Positions 17,168-25,700 of a stretch of 59,415 nt of DNA are shown here, in pieces. Position 1 is the first letter of the stretch. Each line of letters begins with the position of its first letter. The translations under genes and the position numbers were made by a program. Origin of the DNA: Pseudonocardia sp. (GTDB lineage: Bacteria > Actinomycetota > Actinomycetes > Mycobacteriales > Pseudonocardiaceae). The DNA is taken from the NCBI GenBank assembly GCA_019244295.1, contig JAFASX010000122.1, positions 1-59,415 of the forward strand, in the 5' to 3' direction. The notes below the pieces were generated by a model. That model did not search any database. It was not told the origin of the DNA and was given only the letters and a program-made list of their open reading frames with translations.

Positions 17168-17425
17168 GCCGGACCAGCTCCCTCATGGGACTCGACGCTC
17201 ACCGGCGCATCCACTGTGTACTTCGATCTAGCACGAGCGTGGGCGCAGGCCAAAGGACCCCACGATCAGGAAGCGCTGCGAGCACTGGACATTGCCGATC
17301 GTTTGGCACCAGTCCGGGTACGCAACGACCCCATAGCCCGGGACCTAGTGCGGGCCTTGCACCGGCGGGCGCGTCATCGAGTGTGGGAGCTAGACAGCCT
17401 CCGCAACCGGCTCGGCATCGCCTGA
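17168..17425 (+). pseudogene. C-terminal relic of an actinobacterial XRE/TPR regulator
   Basis: About 75 codons reading STVYFDLARAWAQAKGPHD, EALRALDIADRLAPVRVRND and VWELDSLRNRLGIA match the C-terminal helix repeat seen in large helix-turn-helix regulators of actinomycetes, which often sit beside lanthipeptide-type or methyltransferase loci. The N-terminal helix-turn-helix and most of the protein are missing. The IS982-like element lies immediately upstream. The frame is closed by TGA at 17166 upstream of the fragment. Confidence 0.6.
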
Positions 17426-17505
17426 TTGATGGTGGTTGCCAGCTGTTCGAGGAGGCCCTCTGGCAAGGTCGCCTCCAGCGGCAACCAGCGGTGGAAGACA
17501 GATGA

Positions 17506-18714
17506 TCAGGTTTCCACAAAACCCGGGGCGACCCAGTTTTCCGCTGATTCATGAGGCCAGGGGCTGGTTTCCTCGCTTGGCTGTCGGGGCGGGGGTGGCG
17601 CCAGCGACCAGCGTCGGACGATGGTGGTCGGCTTGTCGAGCCATACAGTCTGGGTGTCGGGGGTGATGGTGATGCCGAGGCGTTCCGGGCCGGGCGCTCG
17701 GTGTCCGTGCCACCAGTCGTAGGCGGCTTCGGCTTCGTCCCACAGCCGGCGGGGGCCCAGCTGGCGCACGATGAATGGTGCTGGGTTGGTGAGGTCAGCC
17801 TCGAGCCGGGCGAACGAGCAGGTGGTGGGATCGTCCAGGTCGAGGGTGTGCCGGCCGGGGCCGTGTTTGTCCCATTCGACATGAAGGCTCGTATCGGCCA
17901 GCCGGATGCCGATGACGAACTTGCCCTTAGCTGGGTTGAGCATTCGGTCCAGGTCCCTGCCCCGGCATGTGGTGGTGGTGAGCTGGGCGTCGGTGATCTG
18001 CTGTTCGTCGGGTTCCCAGCTGCGCAGCGAGCGGCGTTGGTCGCGCAGCCGCATGAACGCGACATCGCCGTGGAACCGGCCGGTGGCGGTGCGGCGGCGG
18101 CCAAGCTCGAGGGTGAGCAGGGCGCCATTGGCGTAGTCGGTGCCCCATGGGGTGACCAGTCGGCTACCCGGGCGCAACTGAGCCAGCCAGGCACTCGGCA
18201 GCACCTCCCGGACCGCGGCGGTGCTGATCAGCCGGTCGTAAGGCGCCCCGGTGGGGTACCCAGCGGCGCCGTCACCGGTGATAACCAACGGTTCGTGGCC
18301 GGCGGCGGTGAGGGCGCTGCGGGCGTGCTCAGCCAGCTCGGGGTCGACCTCAATGCTGACCACCCGCCCGGCCGGGCCAACCCGGTGGGCCAGCAGCGCG
18401 GCGTTCCAGCCGGTACCGGTGCCGATCTCCAGCACGACGTCGCCAGGCCGGGGAGCCAGCGCGGTGAGCATGTCGGCGACCAGGCTGGGCTGGCTGCACG
18501 AGCTGGACGGCCAGCCACCCACACCCCCGGCCGGGGGTTGGCCGCCGTCGACCTGGGTGACGACCGGAGCGTCCGCGTCCACCGCGGCCTGCCACCCGGT
18601 CGGATCCTGGTGCTTAGACAGCGCGGTGAACCCGCGACCGTCATCGACCCAGATCGTGTCCGGGATGAACAACGCGCGCGGCACCTCAGCAAGCAGGCTC
18701 TCCCACCCGCTCAC
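17506..18714 (-). CDS. Second PIMT-like methyltransferase (RiPP-type, orphan)
   Basis: 402 residues from GTG 18714. Motif I is VVLEIGTGTGWNAALLAHRVG, followed by VVSIEVDPELAEHA and GAPYDRLISTAAVREV, as in protein-isoaspartate methyltransferases. N- and C-terminal extensions resemble those of the graspetide-associated enzyme at 14144, so it belongs to the same broad RiPP/secondary-metabolite group (including methyltransferases of the FxLD type). No ATP-grasp, lanthipeptide or lasso enzyme is adjacent. The start overlaps the stop of the 33-residue ORF at 18711-18812 (GTGA). Its substrate is unknown. Confidence 0.85.
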   Translation of the reverse strand: MSGWESLLAEVPRALFIPDTIWVDDGRGFTALSKHQDPTGWQAAVDADAPVVTQVDGGQPPAGGVGGWPSSSCSQPSLVADMLTALAPRPGDVVLEIGTGTGWNAALLAHRVGPAGRVVSIEVDPELAEHARSALTAAGHEPLVITGDGAAGYPTGAPYDRLISTAAVREVLPSAWLAQLRPGSRLVTPWGTDYANGALLTLELGRRRTATGRFHGDVAFMRLRDQRRSLRSWEPDEQQITDAQLTTTTCRGRDLDRMLNPAKGKFVIGIRLADTSLHVEWDKHGPGRHTLDLDDPTTCSFARLEADLTNPAPFIVRQLGPRRLWDEAEAAYDWWHGHRAPGPERLGITITPDTQTVWLDKPTTIVRRWSLAPPPPRQPSEETSPWPHESAENWVAPGFVET

Positions 18715-18812
18715 CCGTCCTCATGCCTGCCCACGGCCGCAGCCTCCTCTGACACCAACCAAGTCCCATTGTGGTGGCTGGTGTAGCAGACGCGACGAGC
18801 CAGCCATTTCAT
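18711..18812 (-). CDS. 33-residue ORF coupled to the PIMT-like methyltransferase
   Basis: ATG at 18812, TGA at 18711-18713, overlapping the methyltransferase GTG by four bases. The peptide begins MKWLARRVCYTSHHNG, continues TWLVSEEAAA and ends in RHEDG. It has one Cys, a basic N-terminus and an acidic C-terminal third. It lies 25 bases after the LysR stop, so LysR, peptide and methyltransferase could share a transcript. A Shine-Dalgarno is weak (GGGCGGGCGGGG). It could be a RiPP precursor or a leader peptide for translational coupling; it may also be chance. No homologue is recognised. Confidence 0.45.
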   Translation of the reverse strand: MKWLARRVCYTSHHNGTWLVSEEAAAVGRHEDG

Positions 18813-18837
18813 GCCCCGCCCGCCCCCACGTCGCTGG

Positions 18838-19740
18838 TTAGGCTGGGCCGGGACCGAGGAGGTGGGCTTCGGCGCATTTGCGGAAGGCCGCCACGAGGCG
18901 GCTGTGGTCGCCGGCGCGGGCGGCCAGCACGACGTGGCTCGGCTCGACGTCGCGCAGGGGGACCGTGGTGAGGTCGGGACGGAGGCGGCTGGTGTGCTCG
19001 CCGGCCGGAACGATGGCCACGGCCTGCCCGTCGGCAATGAGTTCGAGTTTGTCCTCGAGGGCTTCGACGAGGGGACCGTCGGGTACTCGGCGTCCATCCG
19101 GTCGGGGATCGACACGCCAGAAGGCGTTCCAGGCCGGGTCGGGCACCTGCGGTAGGGGTTCGTCGGCGATGTCGTCGAGGGTGACGGATTCCTTGCCGGC
19201 CAGGCGATGGTCAAGAGGTACCAGCAGTGCCCGGGGCTCGTCGTAGAGGATCGTCACGTGCAGCTGGTCGGTCGACAACGGCAGCCGGGTTACCACGGCG
19301 TCCACGCGGTGATCGAGCAGTGCCTCGCGTGGTTTGTTCCAGTCCAGATGCAGGGTGTGCACGTCGGCGTCGGGGTGCCGGCGGCGCAGCTCGCGCACCG
19401 CCGGGGTGACGATGAGGTTCGTGGTGTAGCCGATGGTGATGCGGCTGGGTTGAGCGGCGGCCCGAGTGTAGGCCGCGGCCTGGTCGGCTGAGCGCAGCAG
19501 CGCCTTGGCGCGGGGCAGGAAGACTTCCCCGGCCTCGGTGAGCCGGCTGCCTTGGGGGGTGCGGTCGAGCAGGCGGGCGCCGAGCTGCTGCTCGAGGCGG
19601 CGGATCTGTCGGCTCAGGGACGGCTGGGCGATGTGGAGGGTGGCGGCCGCGCGGCTGAAGTGCCGGTGCTCGGCGATGGCGGTGAAGTACCGCACCAGCC
19701 GCAGGTCGAGATCCGCTGGACGCGGCGGCGAGTCGGGCAT
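18838..19740 (-). CDS. LysR-family transcriptional regulator
   Basis: 300 residues from ATG 19740, the usual LysR length; longer upstream frames are not needed. The N-terminal winged helix is LRLVRYFTAIAEHRHFSRAA..LHIAQPSLSRQIRRLEQQLG..LLDRT, followed by the linker helix and a two-lobed periplasmic-binding-like effector domain (ITIGYTTNLIVTPAVREL; DELPLPQ-like 'DEPLPQVPDP'). It is divergent from the SDR gene at 19956, with 215 bases between them. LysR regulators commonly control the divergent neighbour, so it may regulate the polyketide locus. Confidence 0.9.
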   Translation of the reverse strand: MPDSPPRPADLDLRLVRYFTAIAEHRHFSRAAATLHIAQPSLSRQIRRLEQQLGARLLDRTPQGSRLTEAGEVFLPRAKALLRSADQAAAYTRAAAQPSRITIGYTTNLIVTPAVRELRRRHPDADVHTLHLDWNKPREALLDHRVDAVVTRLPLSTDQLHVTILYDEPRALLVPLDHRLAGKESVTLDDIADEPLPQVPDPAWNAFWRVDPRPDGRRVPDGPLVEALEDKLELIADGQAVAIVPAGEHTSRLRPDLTTVPLRDVEPSHVVLAARAGDHSRLVAAFRKCAEAHLLGPGPA

Positions 19741-19918
19741 GTCCTCATCGTAGCCTTGTGTCCTGTCAGCCGGTACCGGATGACGGCCATGAACTGCTGT
19801 GATGCCTGGATCGTGTCGCTTCATACGGAACAGGCCTTGGACGCGGAGCTCCCCGTGGTCACACAGTGGAATCACCGGCCGGGCACCATCTCGGTGCCCG
19901 TATCGGGCCGGCCCTCAT

Positions 19919-19948
19919 TGTTGTGTCGAAGGATGTTGTGTCGAAGGA
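19919..19948. repeat. 15-bp perfect tandem duplication at the SDR ribosome binding site
   Basis: TGTTGTGTCGAAGGA occurs twice back to back (19919-19933, 19934-19948). The second copy supplies the AAGGAG used by the ATG at 19956, so the Shine-Dalgarno itself has been duplicated. Confidence 0.95.
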
Positions 19949-19955
19949 GCGCACC

Positions 19956-20846
19956 ATGCGTGTATTCGTCACCGGCGCGACCGGATTCATCGGTAGCGCC
20001 ATCATCCGCGAGCTGCTGGGCGCGGGGCATCAGGTCCTCGGCCTCGCCCGCTTGGATGAAGCCGCGGCGTCGCTGACGGCCGCCGGGGCCGAGGTGCACC
20101 GCGGCGCTCTCGAGGACCTCGACAGCCTGCGCGGCGGAGCGGCCGCGTCGGACGGCGTCATTCACACCGCGTTTATCCGCGACTTCTCCGACTACGCGGG
20201 CGCCGCCCAAACGGATCGCCGCGCTATCCAGGCAATCGGCGAGGCGCTCACGAGATCCGATCGGCCCTTCGTCGTCACCGCCGGAACCGCCAGTCTCACG
20301 CCGGGCCGCGTCGTGACGGAGGAGGATGGGCCCGATCCCGGGTCGGGCTTGCCCCGGGTCTCGGAAGAGACGGCGCTGTCGTTCGCCGCGCGCGGCATAC
20401 GTGTGTCGGTGGTGCGGCTGCCTCCGTCGGTGCATGGCGAGGGTGATCACGGCTTGGTCCCGCGACTCATCAGCATCGCCCGGACCAGGGGGGGTTCGGC
20501 TTACCCGGGCGACGGGTCCAACCGCTGGCCCGCCGTGCACCGACTCGACGCCGCGCAGCTGTTCCGGTTGGCCCTGGAGAAAGCGCCCGCGGGCACCCGA
20601 CTGCACGGGGTCGATGACGAGGATGTGCCGGTTCGGGACATCGCCGAGGTCATCGGCCGGCATGTGAAACTGCCGGTGACCGCCATCTCCCGTGAGGAGG
20701 TCGACGGCCATTTCGGCTGGATCGGAACCTTCTTCTCGCTGGATGTTCCGGCCTCGAGCGCCCTGACCCAGAAGCAGCTGGACTGGCATCCCGTGCAGCC
20801 CGGGCTCATCCCGGACCTCGACGAAGGCCATTACTTCAACGACTAG
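19956..20846 (+). CDS. NAD-dependent epimerase/dehydratase-type SDR (extended)
   Basis: 296 residues from ATG 19956 with GAAGGAG upstream. N-terminal VFVTGATGFIGSAIIRELLGAGH is the extended-SDR NAD(P) motif (TGxxGxxG). The domain resembles atypical/extended SDRs annotated as NmrA- or epimerase-like. The catalytic Tyr-x-x-x-Lys is not evident: the corresponding segment reads RVSEETALSFAARG, so the usual Tyr is replaced. A redox step on the polyketide product is possible but uncertain. First gene of the presumed polyketide operon; a 127-base gap follows. Confidence 0.82.
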   Translation: MRVFVTGATGFIGSAIIRELLGAGHQVLGLARLDEAAASLTAAGAEVHRGALEDLDSLRGGAAASDGVIHTAFIRDFSDYAGAAQTDRRAIQAIGEALTRSDRPFVVTAGTASLTPGRVVTEEDGPDPGSGLPRVSEETALSFAARGIRVSVVRLPPSVHGEGDHGLVPRLISIARTRGGSAYPGDGSNRWPAVHRLDAAQLFRLALEKAPAGTRLHGVDDEDVPVRDIAEVIGRHVKLPVTAISREEVDGHFGWIGTFFSLDVPASSALTQKQLDWHPVQPGLIPDLDEGHYFND

Positions 20847-20973
20847 GCAAGTGACAGGTCCGACGGATCTACCAATTGACGGACAACGCGTCACCGCGAT
20901 GCCGCGCGACGCGCTGGCCTGCGGTGATGGTGGCTGTCGCCGTCCTGGCCTGTTTCCGATCAGAGGAGTTGAC

Positions 20974-22707
20974 ATGCGAGTCCGGCAACGCTGGGCGGCG
21001 GGACTCGACCAGGCTGATCACGCGTTGGTCGACGAAGCTCTCTCCTACGTGCGGGGGGCCGACACCGACAGCGTCCTGGCCAACCTGGTCCCCCGGCTCA
21101 CCGAAGGGCAACGGACCTCGGTAGCCGCGCACTGTGCCCTGTCCCACGCGGCCGTCCTGGTCTTTCCAGCCTCGGTCGACGAGCTGATCGCCGGCTTGCG
21201 GGCCCAGGGGCTGGCGGTTGACGAGGCCGTCCCGAGCGTGGTGGTCCGGGAGCGGCTCAGCCGGCGCTACGGTGTGCCCGTGGACGCGCTGAGCGTTGCG
21301 ATCGTGCACGTCCATGTCCCAGAGCCCGACCGCGATCCCCGCATGGTCGAGCTCTTCGCCCTGGAGGTGCCACCGGGATCGGGACTTGCCGGGATCGCCG
21401 CCCGCGAGCGGGCTGAGCGCAACGAGTCCCACCTCGCGCTGGACGTCGGTGTGCCGGACGACGTGGTCATGGCGGGGCTGCGCGCCCTCCTGATCGATCA
21501 GGGCGGGCTGGTGGCCGACGGCGGCGGCTACAACTCCCTTGAGGATTGCACGGTGCTGTATTTCCGCGGCCCCGGAGGCGGTGGCCAGGGCCCCGACGCA
21601 CACCACTACCGCCGGCTGGAGTTGCGTGTGCGCGGACATTGGCCGGCGGCCCTGGCTGAGCACCGGGCGATCGCGGCGGACGATCCGACCAAGCGGCTGC
21701 TGGAGCTGATGACCGGGGCCTGGACTACTCAGGCGATCGCGGCGGCCGCGGAGTTGGGTTTGGCCGATCAGTTGCCCGGCCCGGGTGTGCCTGCCGTCCC
21801 CGGCCCGATCGGGGAGCTGGCTGATCGGCTCGCCGTCGACCCGGACGGCCTTGCCCGCCTGCTGCGCTACCTCGCGTCTGTGGGCCTGGTCACCTCCGTC
21901 GGCGACTCCTACACGCTCACCGCGCTGGGCGAGCCGTTGCGTCGGGATGCCCGCCACTCGCTGCGCCCGCTGGCGCTGCTGTACGGCGGGCCGTTTTACC
22001 AGTCCTTCGGTGCGCTGGCTCATGCCGTGCGCACCGGGCGGGAGGCGTTCGAGTCACTGTTTGGCCAGGGGCACTTCAGCTACTTCGCCGAACGCCCGGC
22101 CCTGGCCGAGCTGTTCGATTCCGCGATGGCCGCCAATGCCCCGATGTTCGAGCCGATCGCCAGGCTCGTCGACTTCTCCGACGCCCGAGTGGTGGTGGAT
22201 GTCGCCGGTGGCAACGGTGAGCTACTCGGCCGGATCCTGGGGCACGCGCCGCACCTGCGGGGAGTGCTCTTCGAGCGAGCGCATGTGTTGGAGGGCGCCC
22301 GGCGACGGCTGGCCGACGCCGGGTGCGCCGACCGTTGCGAGTTCGTGGCCGGTGACTTCACCCAGTCCGTGCCGACGGGTGGAGACGTCTATCTGCTCTC
22401 GCGGATCCTGCACGACTGGGACGACCAGCAGTGCCTGACGATCCTGCGTCGGTGCGCGGCGAGCATCCGCCCTGGCGGTCAACTGATGCTCGTGGAGCGC
22501 CTGTTGACCACGGACGGGCGTCCGTCGCTGGCCGTAGCCTGGGACTTGCACATGCTGTGCAACGTGGGCGGACGGGAGCGGACAGCGGTGCACTATGAAC
22601 GGCTGCTGGCGGCGGCCGGGTTCGACCTGGTCGCGGTCCGCGACCTGCCGCTGGACGGCAACCTCCTGCAGGCCCGCCAACGCGGCCTGACCGGGCAGCG
22701 CCGTTAA
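20974..22707 (+). CDS. O-methyltransferase with an unusual N-terminal domain
   Basis: 577 residues from ATG 20974 (AGAGGAG at 20962-20968). The C-terminal ~340 residues are a class I O-methyltransferase of the acetylserotonin/hydroxyneurosporene type: a winged-helix dimerisation region (GELADRLAVDPDGLARLLRYLASVG), SAM motif VVVDVAGGNGELLGRIL, and the LSRILHDWDDQQCLTILRRC motif with catalytic His. The first ~225 residues are a separate, unrecognised domain (HVHVPEPDRDPRMVELFALEV; ERNESHLALDVG). Ordinary members lack it. It precedes the megasynthase by 23 bases and probably methylates its product. Confidence 0.87.
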   Translation: MRVRQRWAAGLDQADHALVDEALSYVRGADTDSVLANLVPRLTEGQRTSVAAHCALSHAAVLVFPASVDELIAGLRAQGLAVDEAVPSVVVRERLSRRYGVPVDALSVAIVHVHVPEPDRDPRMVELFALEVPPGSGLAGIAARERAERNESHLALDVGVPDDVVMAGLRALLIDQGGLVADGGGYNSLEDCTVLYFRGPGGGGQGPDAHHYRRLELRVRGHWPAALAEHRAIAADDPTKRLLELMTGAWTTQAIAAAAELGLADQLPGPGVPAVPGPIGELADRLAVDPDGLARLLRYLASVGLVTSVGDSYTLTALGEPLRRDARHSLRPLALLYGGPFYQSFGALAHAVRTGREAFESLFGQGHFSYFAERPALAELFDSAMAANAPMFEPIARLVDFSDARVVVDVAGGNGELLGRILGHAPHLRGVLFERAHVLEGARRRLADAGCADRCEFVAGDFTQSVPTGGDVYLLSRILHDWDDQQCLTILRRCAASIRPGGQLMLVERLLTTDGRPSLAVAWDLHMLCNVGGRERTAVHYERLLAAAGFDLVAVRDLPLDGNLLQARQRGLTGQRR

Positions 22708-22730
22708 CAACCGCATCGAGGAGGGTGAGC

Positions 22731-25700
22731 ATGGCGATCTCGGTCGACGACTACCTGGTCAGCCCTCCGGACACCGCGGATCGGAAACACCACCGCATCC
22801 TGCCGGACGTCTTCGCGGCGGCCGTCGAAGCCTTTGGCGATGCCCCGGCCGTCCTGGGCGGCGGCGAGCAGCGGACCTGGACCCGGTGGCAGGCCGAATC
22901 CCGGGCGTTGGCAGCCGGATTGCGGGAGCTGGGCATCGGTGTGGGCGACGTGGTCGCCGTCCACCTGCCGAACTCCTGGGAGTTCCTGCTCGCCCACGTC
23001 GCGGTCGCCGAGCTCGGCGCCGTCCTCCTTCCCCTCCATGTCGCCTACGGTGACAGGGACTTGACCGCGTTGCTGCGGCAAACCCAGGCCCGTCTGTTGG
23101 TCCTACCGGCCGCGCGACGGCCGCCGCTGTCTGATGTCGCTTCCCTGGAGCACGTGCTGGCTGTCGGGGAGGTCAGCGCTGAGTCGACTGCCACCGAACG
23201 TGCCGCCGGCAGCGGCTCGAGCGGCTCGTTCGCCGCGCTGGTCCGCGGCCACCGAGGGGCAGTCCCCCAACCAGTCGGGTTGGACCCGGACCTGCCGTTC
23301 GTCGTGTTGCCGTCCTCGGGCACCGTCTCCGGCTGGCCCAAACTCTGCCTGCACAGTCATGGCACGCTGCTGTCGAACGCCGCGCGGGTGGCCCTAGACG
23401 GCCAGGCGCCCGGCGACGACACCATCGTCAGCGCCAGTCCGTTCACCCATCTGTTCGGACTGCTGTCGGTGCACCTGTCCCTGCTCACCGGCAGCCGGCA
23501 GGCGCTGCTGCCCCGCTGGGACGCCGGGGCCTTCCACGACCTCGCCGACCGTACCGGGGCGAGCGTGCTGTTCGCGGTGCCGGCCCAGCTGCGGGACGTG
23601 GTGCAACGACTGCGCACCAATCCGGCGGCCGGGCAGTTATGCCTGCGCGAGGTGCGTACGGGTGGCGCGGCTGTGCCCAGCTCACTGGTGGCCGACATAC
23701 GGCGGCTGACCGGGGCCACGACGATCGTGCAGTGGGGCATGTCCGAGCTCGGCGCCGGCACGGTGACCCGTCCGGACGACCCGCCCGAGATCGCGGTCCG
23801 CGGCATCGGCCGCCCGCTGTCGGGCAGCAGCGCCCGCGTGGTGGATGACACCGGTCGCGGGTGCCCGGACGGCCAGGTCGGGGAACTGCAGTACCGGGGG
23901 CCGCACCTGTTCCGGGGCTACCTGGGTGATCCCGCGGGCACCCGGGCGGCGTTGACCGCGGACGGCTGGCTGCGTACCGGTGATCTGGCCAGCCGCAACG
24001 GGGACGGCACCCTCAGCTACCACGGGCGCGACGCCGAGGTGATCAACGTCGGCGGGCTGAAGTTCAACGCCTCGGAGATCGAGGGACTGCTCAGCGACCT
24101 GCCGCAGCTGGCCGCCGTGGCCGTCGCGGCCCGCTCCGACACCCGGCTCGGGCAGTATCCCTGCCTGATCGCCGCCTTGCGCTCCGGCGCCGCCATTGAC
24201 CTGCCCGCGGTCCGCGCCCACCTCACCAGGAAGGGCACGGCCGAGTTCAAACTGCCGCTGGAACTGGTCCTGGTCGACGAGGTGCCGCTCACGCCCACCG
24301 GCAAGGTCGCCCGCGGCCGGCTAGCCGAGCTTCTCACCCGCGACGGCGCGTACCGGCCACCGCGTGCCGAGCAGTGGCGGGACCGGCTGACGGCCCTGCC
24401 CGAGGCCGAACGGACCCGCACGGCACTGGCGTTGGTCCGCGAGCGGCTCGCGGACCTGGTCCCGGACGAGGCTCCCAGGGATGGTGCCCCGGACCGGACA
24501 TTCCGGGAGCTGGGCGTGAACTCGCTCGGCGCGGTGCGCCTGGCCGTGGAACTGTCCACGGCGACCGGGTTGACCTTGCCGACGACCGTGGTCTTCGACC
24601 ACCCCACGCCGGAAGCGCTGGCCCGTCACCTGGCGGTCCTGGTCACCAGCCGGCGCCAGGACCAGCGGAACCGCCCGGCCGAGCCATCCGCCGAGTTTGC
24701 GCCGACCGGCGACGACCCGATTGTCATCATCGGGATGGGGTGTCGGCTTCCAGGTGGTATCCAGTCCCCCGAGGACCTGTGGCAGCTGCTGGTGGACGGC
24801 CGGGAAACGGTAAGCCCATTCCCCACCGACCGCGGCTGGGACCTCAACCGGCTCCGGCATTCGGATCCCGCCCACCCCGGACGCTCCAGCACCCACCACG
24901 GCCACTTCCTCACCGGGGCCGCCGAGTTCGACGCCCGCTTCTTCGACATCTCACCACGCGAGGCCCTGGCCATGGACCCGCAGCAACGGCTGTTGCTGGA
25001 GACCACCTGGGAGGCACTGGAGCGGGCCGGCCTCGATCCCACCGCGCTGCGCGGCTGTGACACTGGTGTCTTCGTCGGCCAGATGGCCTCCGACTATGCA
25101 CCTCGGCTCAACGAGGCTCCCGAACGCTTCGACGGCCTGCTGCTCACCGGGAACGCGGCGAGCGTCGCCTCCGGACGGATCTCCTACACGCTCGGCCTGA
25201 CCGGCCCCGCGCTCACCGTCGACACTGCCTGCTCCTCCTCCCTGGTCGCCCTGCACCTGGCCGTCCAGGCGCTGCGCCGCGGCGAGTGCTCCCTGGCCCT
25301 GGCCGGAGGCGCAACCGTGATGGCCACCCCGGCCTCGTTCGTGGACTTCAGCCGCCAGGGCGTGCTCGCCCCCGACGGCCGTTGCAAGGCGTTCTCGGCC
25401 GCGGCCGACGGCGCGGCGTGGGCCGAAGGGGTCGGCGTGCTGGTACTGGAGCGGCTGTCCCGCGCCAGCAGGCACGGGCATCCGATCCTCGCGGGGGTCG
25501 CCGGTTCGGCGGTTAACCAGGATGGCGCGAGCAACGGCTTGACCGCGCCCAACGGGCTCGCTCAGCAGCGGGTGCTCCGGCGGGCCCTGGCGGACGCCGG
25601 TCTGACGGCTGGCCAGATCGACGTGGTCGAGGCGCACGGCACCGGTACGCCGCTCGGCGACCGGATTGAGGCCGAGGCGCTGCTCGCGGTCTACGGCGTC

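Noticed and set aside
17551..18786. 411-codon plus-strand frame opposite the second methyltransferase
   Set aside because: The minus strand carries SAM-binding motifs; the plus frame is Gly/Val/Ala-rich without domains.
20869..22023. 384-codon minus-strand frame opposite the O-methyltransferase
   Set aside because: No motif, and composition typical of an antisense shadow; the plus-strand OMT is unambiguous.
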